Below, piece after piece: positions 1-5,362 of a stretch of 6,858 nt of DNA. The translations under genes were made by a program, and so were the position numbers. The stretch spans positions 1-6,858 of the forward strand of contig DIFG01000083.1 in assembly GCA_002419025.1 (NCBI GenBank), written 5' to 3'. The notes beneath the pieces were generated by a model, which saw only the letters and a program-made list of their open reading frames with translations, did not search any database and was not told where the DNA came from. This DNA is from Deltaproteobacteria bacterium UBA5754 (lineage in GTDB: Bacteria; Desulfobacterota; Dissulfuribacteria; Dissulfuribacterales; UBA5754). The stretch's first letter is position 1, and each line of letters starts with the position of its first letter.

Positions 1-100
1 AAATTTCGCGCCTTGCATCTCGGGCTTTTTGAGCGGGATCAGATTTTGAGGTTTTTGCAGTGCCATCATGTCTCATTTTTGGCTCCTCGACACTTCGAGT

Positions 101-128
101 GGATTTGGAGTTTAATGAACTCCAATCC
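101..128. repeat. Small inverted repeat (hairpin) upstream of the transposase fragment
   Basis: Arm GGATTTGGAGTT (101-112) pairs with AACTCCAATCC (118-128) around a 5-base loop, with one bulged T. Just before it, CTCGA (86-90) and TCGAG (95-99) form a second small hairpin with a 4-base loop. No T-run follows, so it does not look like an intrinsic terminator. It may be a leftover part of the insertion element or a neighbouring repeat. Bases 1-100 hold no other feature I can name. Confidence 0.4.
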
Positions 129-259
129 GATCGAACGTCGAGACCAGCGCCAGGCGGAGACATCGTTATGTCACCTTGTTTATCGATCTCGACAAGAAGG
201 AAAGGCAGGTGGACTTCGCTGTCGCCGGCAAGGGCAAGAAGACCCTTGAGACCTTTACC
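119..259 (+). mobile_element. Decayed fragment of an ISL3-family-like transposase
   Basis: The + frame from 119, just after an in-frame TGA at 116-118, reads VETSARRRHRYVTLFIDLD and then KKERQVDFAVAGKGKKTLETF. This resembles the start of the catalytic domain of ISL3 (IS204/IS1001/IS1165) transposases, where a motif of the type DETSARRGH.YVTLF.DLD is followed by an F...GK element. Only about 47 residues of a protein that is normally several hundred long are present. The Asp expected before Glu is absent and a Gly is Arg, so the remnant cannot be active. The frame stays open into phnM sequence, giving a chimeric reading frame to the stop at 464-466. Family assignment is from motif memory; no terminal inverted repeats or target duplication could be identified. 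Confidence 0.6.
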
Positions 260-301
260 TGCTTGCCACACCCATCCATGAACTCATCAAATTCTACACG
301 A

Positions 302-765
302 AATGACAAAGGGCCTGAAAAAGTAAGGATGATGGCGGCCATGGGTGTCACGATCTCGGAGTTTCCTGTCACCCTCGACGCCGCACGCGCTTCCCGTTCA
401 CTGGGCATCTCGACCCTGTTCGGGGCCCCGAACGTCCTGCGGGACGGTCCCGGTCCGGCTCCGTAAGGACCATGGATGCGGTGCTCAACGGATGCGCCGA
501 CTGCCTCTGCGGCGATTATTGGCCTGCAGCACTCCTGCCGGCTGTCATGAAACTTCCGGATCTCACGGGCCTTGGACTCCCGGAGGCCGTGGCCATGGCA
601 ACATTGAACCCCGCCCGCGCCGCCGGCCTCCATGACCGAGGCGAGATAGCCGTCGGAAAGAGGGCCGACCTTGCGGCAGTCTCTTTCGACAGCGGATCAC
701 CCCAGGCGGAAACGGTCTGGGTGCGGGGCGTTACGGTGCTTTGGGCATGCCCCGGCAGATGGTGA
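302..765 (+). pseudogene. phnM: phnM C-terminal remnant (ribose 1-methylphosphonate 5-triphosphate diphosphatase), truncated and frameshifted
   Basis: PhnM is the amidohydrolase of the C-P lyase pathway. It removes pyrophosphate from alpha-D-ribose 1-methylphosphonate 5-triphosphate to give the C-P lyase substrate. The segment reads NDKGPEKVRMMAAMGVTISE, then FPVTLDAARASRSLGI and FGAPNVLR in one frame. It continues one frame away with GRSRSGS...MDAVLNGCADCL, PAALLPAV, LPEAVAMATLNPARAAGLHD and RGEIAVGKRADL, ending at the TGA at 763-765. The switch lies at GGG 441-443: one extra G would restore a continuous CGG-GGA-CGG-TCC reading. The family is roughly 380 residues long and only about 150 are present. 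The N-terminal part with the HxH metal ligands is missing, replaced upstream by transposase-like sequence. It lies 12 bases before phnN, matching the usual phnM-phnN order. It is almost certainly non-functional, barring a sequencing error at the G run, which would still leave it truncated. Confidence 0.85.
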
Positions 766-777
766 CAGGAAGGAGAC

Positions 778-1338
778 ATGCAAGGAAGGATCATCTATGT
801 GATGGGGGCCTCAGGGAGCGGGAAGGACAGTCTCCTCGCTTACGCCCGCGAGAGACTTGCGGGCGATCCGCGCGTGGCCTTCGCCCACCGTTACATCACG
901 CGTCCGGCAGGTATTGGCGGCGAGAACCACGTGGCCCTCAGCCCCGCGGAGTTCACCGCCCGTCTTGAAGCCGGGCTCTTCGCCCTCAACTGGGAATGCC
1001 ATGGATTCTCTTACGGCATAGGGATCGAGATCGATCTCTGGATGGAAAAGGGGATCACCGTGGTAGTAAACAGCTCCCGATTGTATCTGCCTGAGGCAAG
1101 ACGCCGTTATTCTGGGCTCGTCCCGGTCCTTGTTGAGGTCTCGATTGAAAAGATACATGAGCGCCTCATCGCCCGCAGCCGGGAGACAAGGAAGCAAGTG
1201 GAAGACCGCCTCGAAAGGCATATGTCACGTGCCTGGAGCTTCGAAGGGTGCCCCACGGTGAACAACGACGGCCCGATCCACATCGGCGGCGAAGTCCTTT
1301 TAAAGATCATCCGCAACCGGATGAACGGGGCCGCATAA
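778..1338 (+). CDS. phnN: Ribose 1,5-bisphosphate phosphokinase PhnN
   Basis: PhnN phosphorylates ribose 1,5-bisphosphate with ATP to form PRPP, the last step of the C-P lyase pathway. It is a soluble P-loop kinase of the guanylate-kinase-like group. The 186-residue product matches the usual family length (about 185). Residues 10-17 are the P-loop GASGSGKD. RYITRP (38-43), the GGENH segment (47-51), LNWECHGFSYG (70-80) and VVVNSSR (95-101) follow the family pattern of substrate and lid regions, and Arg-rich helices lie around 129-151. ATG 778 is preferred because family homology begins at the first residue and AGGAAGGAG (767-775) lies directly upstream. It follows the ruined phnM by 12 bases, so it has probably lost its original operon promoter, and none is visible upstream. 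No frame damage is seen. It could still serve as a side route to PRPP. Confidence 0.93.
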   Translation: MQGRIIYVMGASGSGKDSLLAYARERLAGDPRVAFAHRYITRPAGIGGENHVALSPAEFTARLEAGLFALNWECHGFSYGIGIEIDLWMEKGITVVVNSSRLYLPEARRRYSGLVPVLVEVSIEKIHERLIARSRETRKQVEDRLERHMSRAWSFEGCPTVNNDGPIHIGGEVLLKIIRNRMNGAA

Positions 1339-1360
1339 AATAGCGGCCTTTACCGGGGGA

Positions 1361-1388
1361 GGCGGAGCGAACAGGGATACGCCCCGCC
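1361..1388. terminator. GC-rich stem-loop between convergent phnN and fmdB-like gene
   Basis: GGCGGAGCG (1361-1369) pairs with CGCCCCGCC (1380-1388) with one mismatch and a 10-base loop. It sits between the converging ends of phnN (stop 1338) and the zinc ribbon gene (stop 1422), where a bidirectional terminator would be useful. No T-run follows on either strand, so intrinsic termination is uncertain. The rest of 1339-1421 shows nothing else. Confidence 0.3.
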
Positions 1389-1421
1389 ATATACCCGGAC
1401 TTAATTCAAGGTTCCCTCAAC

Positions 1422-1697
1422 TCAATCAGACCCCTTCGTCGCGGTGGAAGACGGGGAGGAGTCCTTAGAGGAGTCCTTAGATGTGCCTTCGGATGCCTTT
1501 GTTTTTGAGACCTCATTCCTCTTGCAGTAATCCGTCACATACCAACCGCTTCCGCTCAGCTTGAAACTCGAGCGGGAGATGAGCTTGTGGACCGGCCCCC
1601 CACAGACGGGACACACACTGAGATTTGGCTCCGTTATCTTCTGAAAATGGTCGAAAACCCGCATGCAGGAATCACATTCGTACTCATAGACAGGCAT
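1422..1697 (-). CDS. FmdB-family putative zinc ribbon protein
   Basis: A 91-residue protein beginning MPVYEYECDSC, the hallmark of the FmdB/CxxC_CXXC_SSSS putative regulatory family. The zinc ribbon uses Cys8, Cys11, Cys29 and Cys32 (CDSC...CPVC). The family signature FKLSGSGWYVTDY follows at 45-57. The last third (about 64-91) is a low-complexity Ser/Lys/Thr tail, probably disordered and typically variable in length. ATG 1697 is well supported: AAAGGAGGT sits about 7 bases upstream and the family begins at this Met. The gene lies 49 bases downstream of the HEXXH gene on the same strand, so the two may share a transcript. Biochemical function is unsettled: FmdB was named for a possible role in formamidase regulation, but members are widespread and mostly uncharacterised. 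Confidence 0.88.
   Translation of the reverse strand: MPVYEYECDSCMRVFDHFQKITEPNLSVCPVCGGPVHKLISRSSFKLSGSGWYVTDYCKRNEVSKTKASEGTSKDSSKDSSPSSTATKGSD
1456..1479. repeat. Perfect 12-bp tandem duplication inside the zinc ribbon gene
   Basis: GAGGAGTCCTTA occurs twice head to tail (1456-1467 and 1468-1479). Being 12 bases long it keeps the frame and encodes a doubled SKDS unit in the disordered C-terminal tail of the FmdB-family protein. It looks like a recent replication-slippage expansion. Confidence 0.8.
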
Positions 1698-1724
1698 TTC
1701 TCTACCTCCTTTGAGTTAACATGA

Positions 1725-1744
1725 GAAAACCATGAGAGGTTTTC
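1725..1744. repeat. Stem-loop between the HEXXH gene and the zinc ribbon gene
   Basis: GAAAACC (1725-1731) and GGTTTTC (1738-1744) form a perfect 7-bp stem with a 6-base loop. On the - strand it starts two bases after the HEXXH stop codon and ends about 27 bases before the FmdB-family start. It lacks a clear T-run. It could be a weak terminator or attenuator, or an RNA processing site that sets unequal expression of the two genes. It does not cover the Shine-Dalgarno sequence of the downstream gene. Confidence 0.4.
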
Positions 1745-1746
1745 CA

Positions 1747-2256
1747 TCAAGTTTCCATTGACAAATGTTTGAAACGATCAAGAACCTGTGGCATGCCCTC
1801 GATTCGGACCGGGGCGAGTATCTCTCGCGTGAGGTCGTGAACCCTTTCTTCCTCGCGGCGTCTGTCCTCCAGACTCGGCAGGCACAGGTAACGGCCGAAC
1901 CGGACTATATGAACAAGCTCATGGGTGATCACATATACCATAAGGGCGCAGAGTGCGCGCTGCCCCATGGAACTGATCTCTTCGAGAAAACGCGGGTCGT
2001 TCAGGCAGATGCGGTAAAGCCTGCCTGCATCGCATCCCCGGAGCTTTCCCGCAGGGTCAGAGGTGTAACGGACAAGGTGCGCAAAGGACTCGCCGGGATG
2101 CTCGTGCCCTTCGATGTCATGCAGCGTGCGCACCTCATAGGGATTTTCGATCCAGTCCCGGCGGGTCAGGGGGAAAAAATCGTTCGTCACCTCCTCAGAG
2201 ATGGTAACGGCCTCGTTTAAAATTTGTATTTGGTTGCTCGAAAAAAACCGGGACAT
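1747..2256 (-). CDS. Uncharacterised HEXXH protein (putative zinc-metallopeptidase-like)
   Basis: A 169-residue soluble protein that I cannot assign to a named family. Its clearest mark is THELVHIVRFGRYL with the HEXXH motif HELVH at 112-116, preceded by a hydrophobic helix (ALCALMVYVI, 101-110). About 20 residues later REEERVHDL (134-142) could supply a third ligand (a Glu of 136-138, or His140), as in gluzincin-type metallopeptidases. There is no signal peptide, so it is probably cytoplasmic. An N-terminal region with RTLHDIEGHEH (43-53) holds further His residues. ATG 2256 is chosen because it begins a sensible N-terminus and has a weak GGGG upstream. An in-frame GTG at 2280 would add eight residues (177 aa) and cannot be excluded. 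The FmdB-family zinc ribbon gene lies 49 bases downstream on the same strand. Peptidase activity is inferred from the motif only; a bare HEXXH is a weak predictor. Confidence 0.72.
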   Translation of the reverse strand: MSRFFSSNQIQILNEAVTISEEVTNDFFPLTRRDWIENPYEVRTLHDIEGHEHPGESFAHLVRYTSDPAGKLRGCDAGRLYRICLNDPRFLEEISSMGQRALCALMVYVITHELVHIVRFGRYLCLPSLEDRRREEERVHDLTREILAPVRIEGMPQVLDRFKHLSMET

Positions 2257-2379
2257 AGTGACGAACCCCGCACAAACCACCTTCGATGGGACTCAGGCTA
2301 CGTGGTTCACCGGAATGACGAACACCCCACTTCGAATCAGAAGCGCGTGTGAACTTGTGCCAGGCAACCTCAGGGGACA

Positions 2380-2506
2380 TTGAAAAATGAGGATTTTCGT
2401 TCGAGGGCAAGGCGCGAGAAGGGCAAAAAGCGGAGCATACTCCATGTATGTGAGCATTTTTGACCGACGAGCAACACAGCCATCAAGCGAAAGGACCATT
2501 TTTCAA
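2380..2506. repeat. MITE/REP-like palindromic intergenic element with TTGAAAAATG ends
   Basis: The element begins TTGAAAAATG (2380-2389) and ends with its exact complement CATTTTTCAA (2497-2506). The similarity continues inward with one gap (ATTTTCGTTCGAGGGC against the complement of GCCATCAAGCGAAAG). The centre, CATAC-TCCAT-GTATG flanked by CAAAAAG and CATTTTTG, is also self-complementary, so the whole 127 bp could fold into one long imperfect hairpin. No gene is encoded. From memory, very similar elements recur between genes in Desulfobacterota genomes. It ends 8 bases from the dodecin stop codon, so on the - strand it could stop or stabilise dodecin mRNA. Weak similarity extends outward on both sides to about 2373 and 2513. 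The stretch 2257-2379 next to it shows no gene or convincing promoter. Confidence 0.72.
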
Positions 2507-2514
2507 GGCTCCCT

Positions 2515-2733
2515 TCAATCGTTTTCAGTATGATACTTGAACGACACGTTCACGCGGGCGCGATAGGCGACGACCTTGCCATCATCGATCTTCAAATCAA
2601 GCTTTGTGATCTCGGCGACCCTAAGATCCCGGAGGCTCTTGCTGGCCGTTTCGACAGCGGTCTTGGCCGCCTCTTCCCAGGAATTCGGACTCGTTCCCAC
2701 AAGCTCTATGATTTTGTACACACTGTTAGGCAT
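2515..2733 (-). CDS. Dodecin family protein (non-canonical ligand residues)
   Basis: A 72-residue protein with the dodecin pattern: YKIIELVGTSPNSWEEA (6-22), a helix AVETASKSLRDLR, then strands VAEITKLDLKID and DGKVVAYRARVNVSF. Dodecins are small soluble proteins forming hollow 12-mers that in characterised members store or buffer flavins. Here the Trp that stacks on flavin in canonical dodecins (motif DWFEV) aligns with Val39 in RVAEI. The Gln of the YQ motif aligns with Arg58 in AYRAR. The ligand is therefore uncertain; the fold assignment is strong. ATG 2733 is chosen because the family begins here and AGGGAG lies about 6 bases upstream. The frame is open to 2895, but the added residues are not family-like and lie across the predicted promoter. 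It is transcribed divergently from cysS and is followed at once by the palindromic element. Confidence 0.9.
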   Translation of the reverse strand: MPNSVYKIIELVGTSPNSWEEAAKTAVETASKSLRDLRVAEITKLDLKIDDGKVVAYRARVNVSFKYHTEND

Positions 2734-2763
2734 GTCGTCTCCCTTTTTGGTGTGTTTATGAAA

Positions 2764-2792
2764 ACTATTGGACATGCCTTTCCTTTCGTCAA
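2764..2792 (-). promoter_or_regulatory. Predicted sigma70-type promoter for the dodecin gene
   Basis: On the - strand, TTGACG (complement of 2787-2792, 5 of 6 consensus) and AATAGT (complement of 2764-2769, 4 of 6) are separated by exactly 17 bases. A transcript would start near 2757, leaving a short leader before ATG 2733 that includes the AGGGAG ribosome site. Prediction by eye only. Confidence 0.5.
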
Positions 2793-2842
2793 GGGTGACG
2801 GAAAAGGCCCGACAGCCGCGTTGAATAAGGGTCCCAGGCGTG

Positions 2843-2871
2843 TTGACAGCCATTGACCGGAGGGATTTAGT
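2843..2871 (+). promoter_or_regulatory. Predicted sigma70-type promoter for the cysS cluster
   Basis: TTGACA (2843-2848, perfect -35) and TTTAGT (2866-2871, 4 of 6 for -10) are 17 bases apart. Transcription would start around 2878-2880. That places the upstream ATG 2881 at or next to the 5' end of the mRNA, while ATG 2917 would have a leader of about 38 bases. GGAGGG at 2859-2864 lies inside the spacer and so cannot act as the ribosome site of this transcript. Confidence 0.5.
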
Positions 2872-2916
2872 AGAAATATCATGAAAAATGTACAATTAAC
2901 AGAAACCCCTAACAAA

Positions 2917-4425
2917 ATGACCATTCGAATCTACAACTCCCTGGGACGCACGAAGGAGGATTTCCGTCCCCTCGATCCAAACATGGTCCGCATGTACGTC
3001 TGCGGGATCACCGCCTACGACCGCTGCCACATCGGACACGCCCGATCCGCAGTGGTCTTCGACGTGGTGGTCCGCCATCTGCGCCGCCAGGGCTACAATG
3101 TGATATTTATCAGGAACTTCACAGACATAGACGACAAAATCATCCTCAGGGCGCGCGAGGAAGGCGTCACCACCACGAAACTGGCCGAGAGGGAGATCCG
3201 CCACTTTACCGAGGACATGGACGCCCTCGGTGTGCTCCCTGCGGACGTGGAACCCCGGGCGACCCAACATATCCCCGAGATCGTCTCCCTCATAGAGACC
3301 CTTATTGCTTCGGGACATGCCTACGAGGCATCTGGAAGCGTCTATTTCTCAGTCCGGAGTTTCCCAGCCTATGGCGCGCTTTCCGGAAGAAACATCGAAG
3401 AGCTCCGGTCAGGAGCCCGCATCGCCCCCGGTGAAGAAAAACGCGATCCCCTTGACTTCGCCCTCTGGAAGGCGTCGAAACCCGGCGAGCCCGAATGGGA
3501 GAGCCCATGGGGAAAAGGACGGCCGGGCTGGCACATCGAATGCTCCGCCATGGCCATGAAATACCTCGGGCCCACCATCGACATCCACGGCGGGGGTCTC
3601 GACCTCATCTTTCCGCACCACGAAAACGAAAAGGCCCAATCCGAGGCGGCCACGGGCAGGCCCTTTGTCCGTTACTGGATGCACAACGGATTCGTGACGA
3701 TCCGGGGAGAAAAGATGTCCAAATCCCTCGGAAACTTCGTGACCATTCGTGAGATTCTCTCCGCTCATCACCCGGAGGCCATTCGACTCTTTCTCCTCTC
3801 GAAACACTACCGAAGCCCCCTCGATTACTCGGAGGAACTCCTCGCCGAATCCGAGGCGGCGCTCGAGCGGTGTTACGCCGCCCTTGCCGATGCCAAAAAG
3901 GCCCTGTCTTCGTGCGGAGAAAGGGACCGGCCCCTGACGGATGACCTGAACGAGGCCGCGTCCGTGGTCGAATCCATCAAGGAACGCTTCGATCTCGCCA
4001 TGGCCGACGACTTCAACACGGCCTCCGCCATCGGACACCTCTTCGAAGGGGTGCGCGCCCTGAACAGGCTGAGCCAATCCGCGGTCAAGGCCCCGTCCCG
4101 CCGGTATCACAGGCCACTTACCGCGGGCGTCGCGGCCATTCGGGAGATCGCCGGGACCCTCGGCATCCTTTCCCAAGACCCGGAGACCTTCCTGAGAAGG
4201 AAAAATCTCGATGCCATTGCCCGATTGGGTATGGACGAAGCGGGGATACTCGCCGCAATCGAGCGCAGGGCGTCAGCCCGTGCCGCACGGGACTGGACGA
4301 CTGCTGACACTGTCCGATCGGAACTCGAGAGGATGGGAATCCTCCTCCAGGACGGCCCGGAGGGCACGACCTGGACCATGAAACGCCAAACACAGGCCGA
4401 AACACAGGGAGGACAGAGACCATGA
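2917..4425 (+). CDS. cysS: Cysteinyl-tRNA synthetase CysS
   Basis: CysRS charges tRNA-Cys with cysteine using ATP in the cytoplasm. The 502-residue protein is a class I synthetase. CGITAYDRCHIGHAR holds the exact HIGH motif (38-41) and GEKMSKSLGN holds an exact KMSKS (266-270). The zinc site is Cys29, Cys209 (HIECSAM), His234 and Glu238 (PHHENE), numbers almost identical to those of the E. coli enzyme (28, 209, 234, 238). That agreement is the main reason for choosing ATG 2917. A longer start at ATG 2881 gives 514 residues with 12 extra non-family residues; neither start has a clear ribosome site. The C-terminal tRNA-binding region is about 40 residues longer than in E. coli, within family range. 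The stop overlaps the next gene by four bases, making it the first gene of a cluster with a reductase, a Usp and a kinase-like gene. No damage is seen. Confidence 0.97.
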   Translation: MTIRIYNSLGRTKEDFRPLDPNMVRMYVCGITAYDRCHIGHARSAVVFDVVVRHLRRQGYNVIFIRNFTDIDDKIILRAREEGVTTTKLAEREIRHFTEDMDALGVLPADVEPRATQHIPEIVSLIETLIASGHAYEASGSVYFSVRSFPAYGALSGRNIEELRSGARIAPGEEKRDPLDFALWKASKPGEPEWESPWGKGRPGWHIECSAMAMKYLGPTIDIHGGGLDLIFPHHENEKAQSEAATGRPFVRYWMHNGFVTIRGEKMSKSLGNFVTIREILSAHHPEAIRLFLLSKHYRSPLDYSEELLAESEAALERCYAALADAKKALSSCGERDRPLTDDLNEAASVVESIKERFDLAMADDFNTASAIGHLFEGVRALNRLSQSAVKAPSRRYHRPLTAGVAAIREIAGTLGILSQDPETFLRRKNLDAIARLGMDEAGILAAIERRASARAARDWTTADTVRSELERMGILLQDGPEGTTWTMKRQTQAETQGGQRP

Positions 4426-5360
4426 AGATCCTGATCGTCGGAGCGGGTGCAATCGGACGACTCTTTGGCGCCCTGCTGAGCCGGGGCGGAAATGACGTCA
4501 TCCTGCTGGAAAAAAGGGAAGAAGTAGTGTCTGCCATAAACCGGAATGGTATAGGCCTCCTGGAGTTCGGAGTGGAGGATCCGGACGCCGTCACTATTAT
4601 CCCAGTCCGCGCGACCACCAATGCCGCTGAGATCACCGCCTGCGACCTGGTCATCCTCGCGGTCAAATCCTTCGACACCCGAGAGGCCCTTGCCCCGGTC
4701 GCCCATCTCGCCTCCACTGGTTCGGCCTTTCTCACCGTCCAGACCGGCATCGGAAACATAAGGGTCATGGAAAGCCTGGTCCCCAAGAATGCGATACTCG
4801 GCGGATACACCTTCATGGCGGCGACCGAGCTGGGTGTCTCACATGTCAAACACGGAGGCGCCGGGAAGACCGTAATCGGCGAACTGGACGGGAGCATATC
4901 GGACAGGATCCGCTCCATAGCGGATACATTTACAGCATGCGGCATCGAAACGGAGATCTCCCCGTCGATTCACACGATGATCTGGAAAAAGGTCATTGTC
5001 CTTTCCGCCATAAACCCCCTGACCGCCCTTCTTCAGGTCCCCAACGGCTTTCTCCTCGAACACATGGAATCCGTCTCCCTCATGAAACGCCTCATCGACG
5101 AGGCGGCGGCGGCAGCCGAGGCCCGGTCCATCGTCCTGCGGGTGGACGAACTTTACGACACCCTCTTCGAGACACTTAAAAGGACGGCCGGGAACCTTTC
5201 CTCCATGCTCCAGGATATACTGGAGGAGAGAAGGACGGAGATAGACTCCCAAAACGGGGCCATCTGCCGTTACGCGCGGGAACGCGGCCTTCCGGCATGC
5301 ACGCACGAGACCATCGTGGATCTGGTGAGGCTTGCGGAAAAACACGGAAGGAGGGAATAG
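4422..5360 (+). CDS. panE: Ketopantoate reductase family protein (2-dehydropantoate 2-reductase, PanE/ApbA)
   Basis: The family reduces 2-dehydropantoate to pantoate with NADPH in the pantothenate/CoA pathway. The 312-residue protein has an N-terminal Rossmann domain with GAGAIG (7-12) and AVKSFDT (80-86). The C-terminal helical domain contains WKKVIVLSAINPLTALLQVPNG (188-209 in part) and SSMLQD...RTEID (260-275). Catalytic Lys corresponds to Lys190, and Asn208, Asn258, Ser261 and Glu273 match E. coli substrate-site residues 194, 241, 244 and 256. Two positions differ: E. coli Asn98 aligns with Thr108 (QTGIG) and Asn180 aligns with Leu194. The fold and cofactor use are secure, but the substrate may be another 2-oxo acid. 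ATG 4422 overlaps the cysS stop (ATGA) and has GGGAGG 9 bases upstream. It ends two bases before the Usp gene. Confidence 0.88.
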   Translation: MKILIVGAGAIGRLFGALLSRGGNDVILLEKREEVVSAINRNGIGLLEFGVEDPDAVTIIPVRATTNAAEITACDLVILAVKSFDTREALAPVAHLASTGSAFLTVQTGIGNIRVMESLVPKNAILGGYTFMAATELGVSHVKHGGAGKTVIGELDGSISDRIRSIADTFTACGIETEISPSIHTMIWKKVIVLSAINPLTALLQVPNGFLLEHMESVSLMKRLIDEAAAAAEARSIVLRVDELYDTLFETLKRTAGNLSSMLQDILEERRTEIDSQNGAICRYARERGLPACTHETIVDLVRLAEKHGRRE

Positions 5361-5362
5361 CC

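Noticed and set aside
166..633. 155-residue open frame on the - strand across the phnM remnant
   Set aside because: It is antisense to clear PhnM protein similarity, has no recognisable motif or ribosome site, and is explained by GC-rich codon shadowing.
1765..2220. 151-residue + strand open frame opposite the HEXXH gene
   Set aside because: It mirrors the - strand gene, whose HELVH motif and paired downstream gene are more convincing; no family signature in the + strand product.
2281..2379. Inverted AACCAC/GTGGTT (2306-2311 region and 2276-2285 region) and repeated GTTCGTCA as a regulatory site for the HEXXH gene
   Set aside because: Matches are only 6-8 bases, the spacing is irregular, and no promoter boxes accompany them.
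2859..2864. GGAGGG as the ribosome site for ATG 2881
   Set aside because: The 16-base distance is too long, and it lies between the predicted -35 and -10 boxes, so it would not be in the mRNA.
2734..2895. N-terminal extension of the dodecin (to 126 residues)
   Set aside because: Extra residues are not family-like, overlap the predicted promoters, and AGGGAG sits directly before ATG 2733.
3409..4176. 255-residue open frame on the - strand inside cysS
   Set aside because: Antisense shadow of a highly conserved CysRS catalytic region; Gly/Val-rich, no domain.
4118..4945. 275-residue open frame on the - strand across the cysS/reductase junction
   Set aside because: Low-complexity Ser/Pro/Arg composition, antisense to two well-supported genes.
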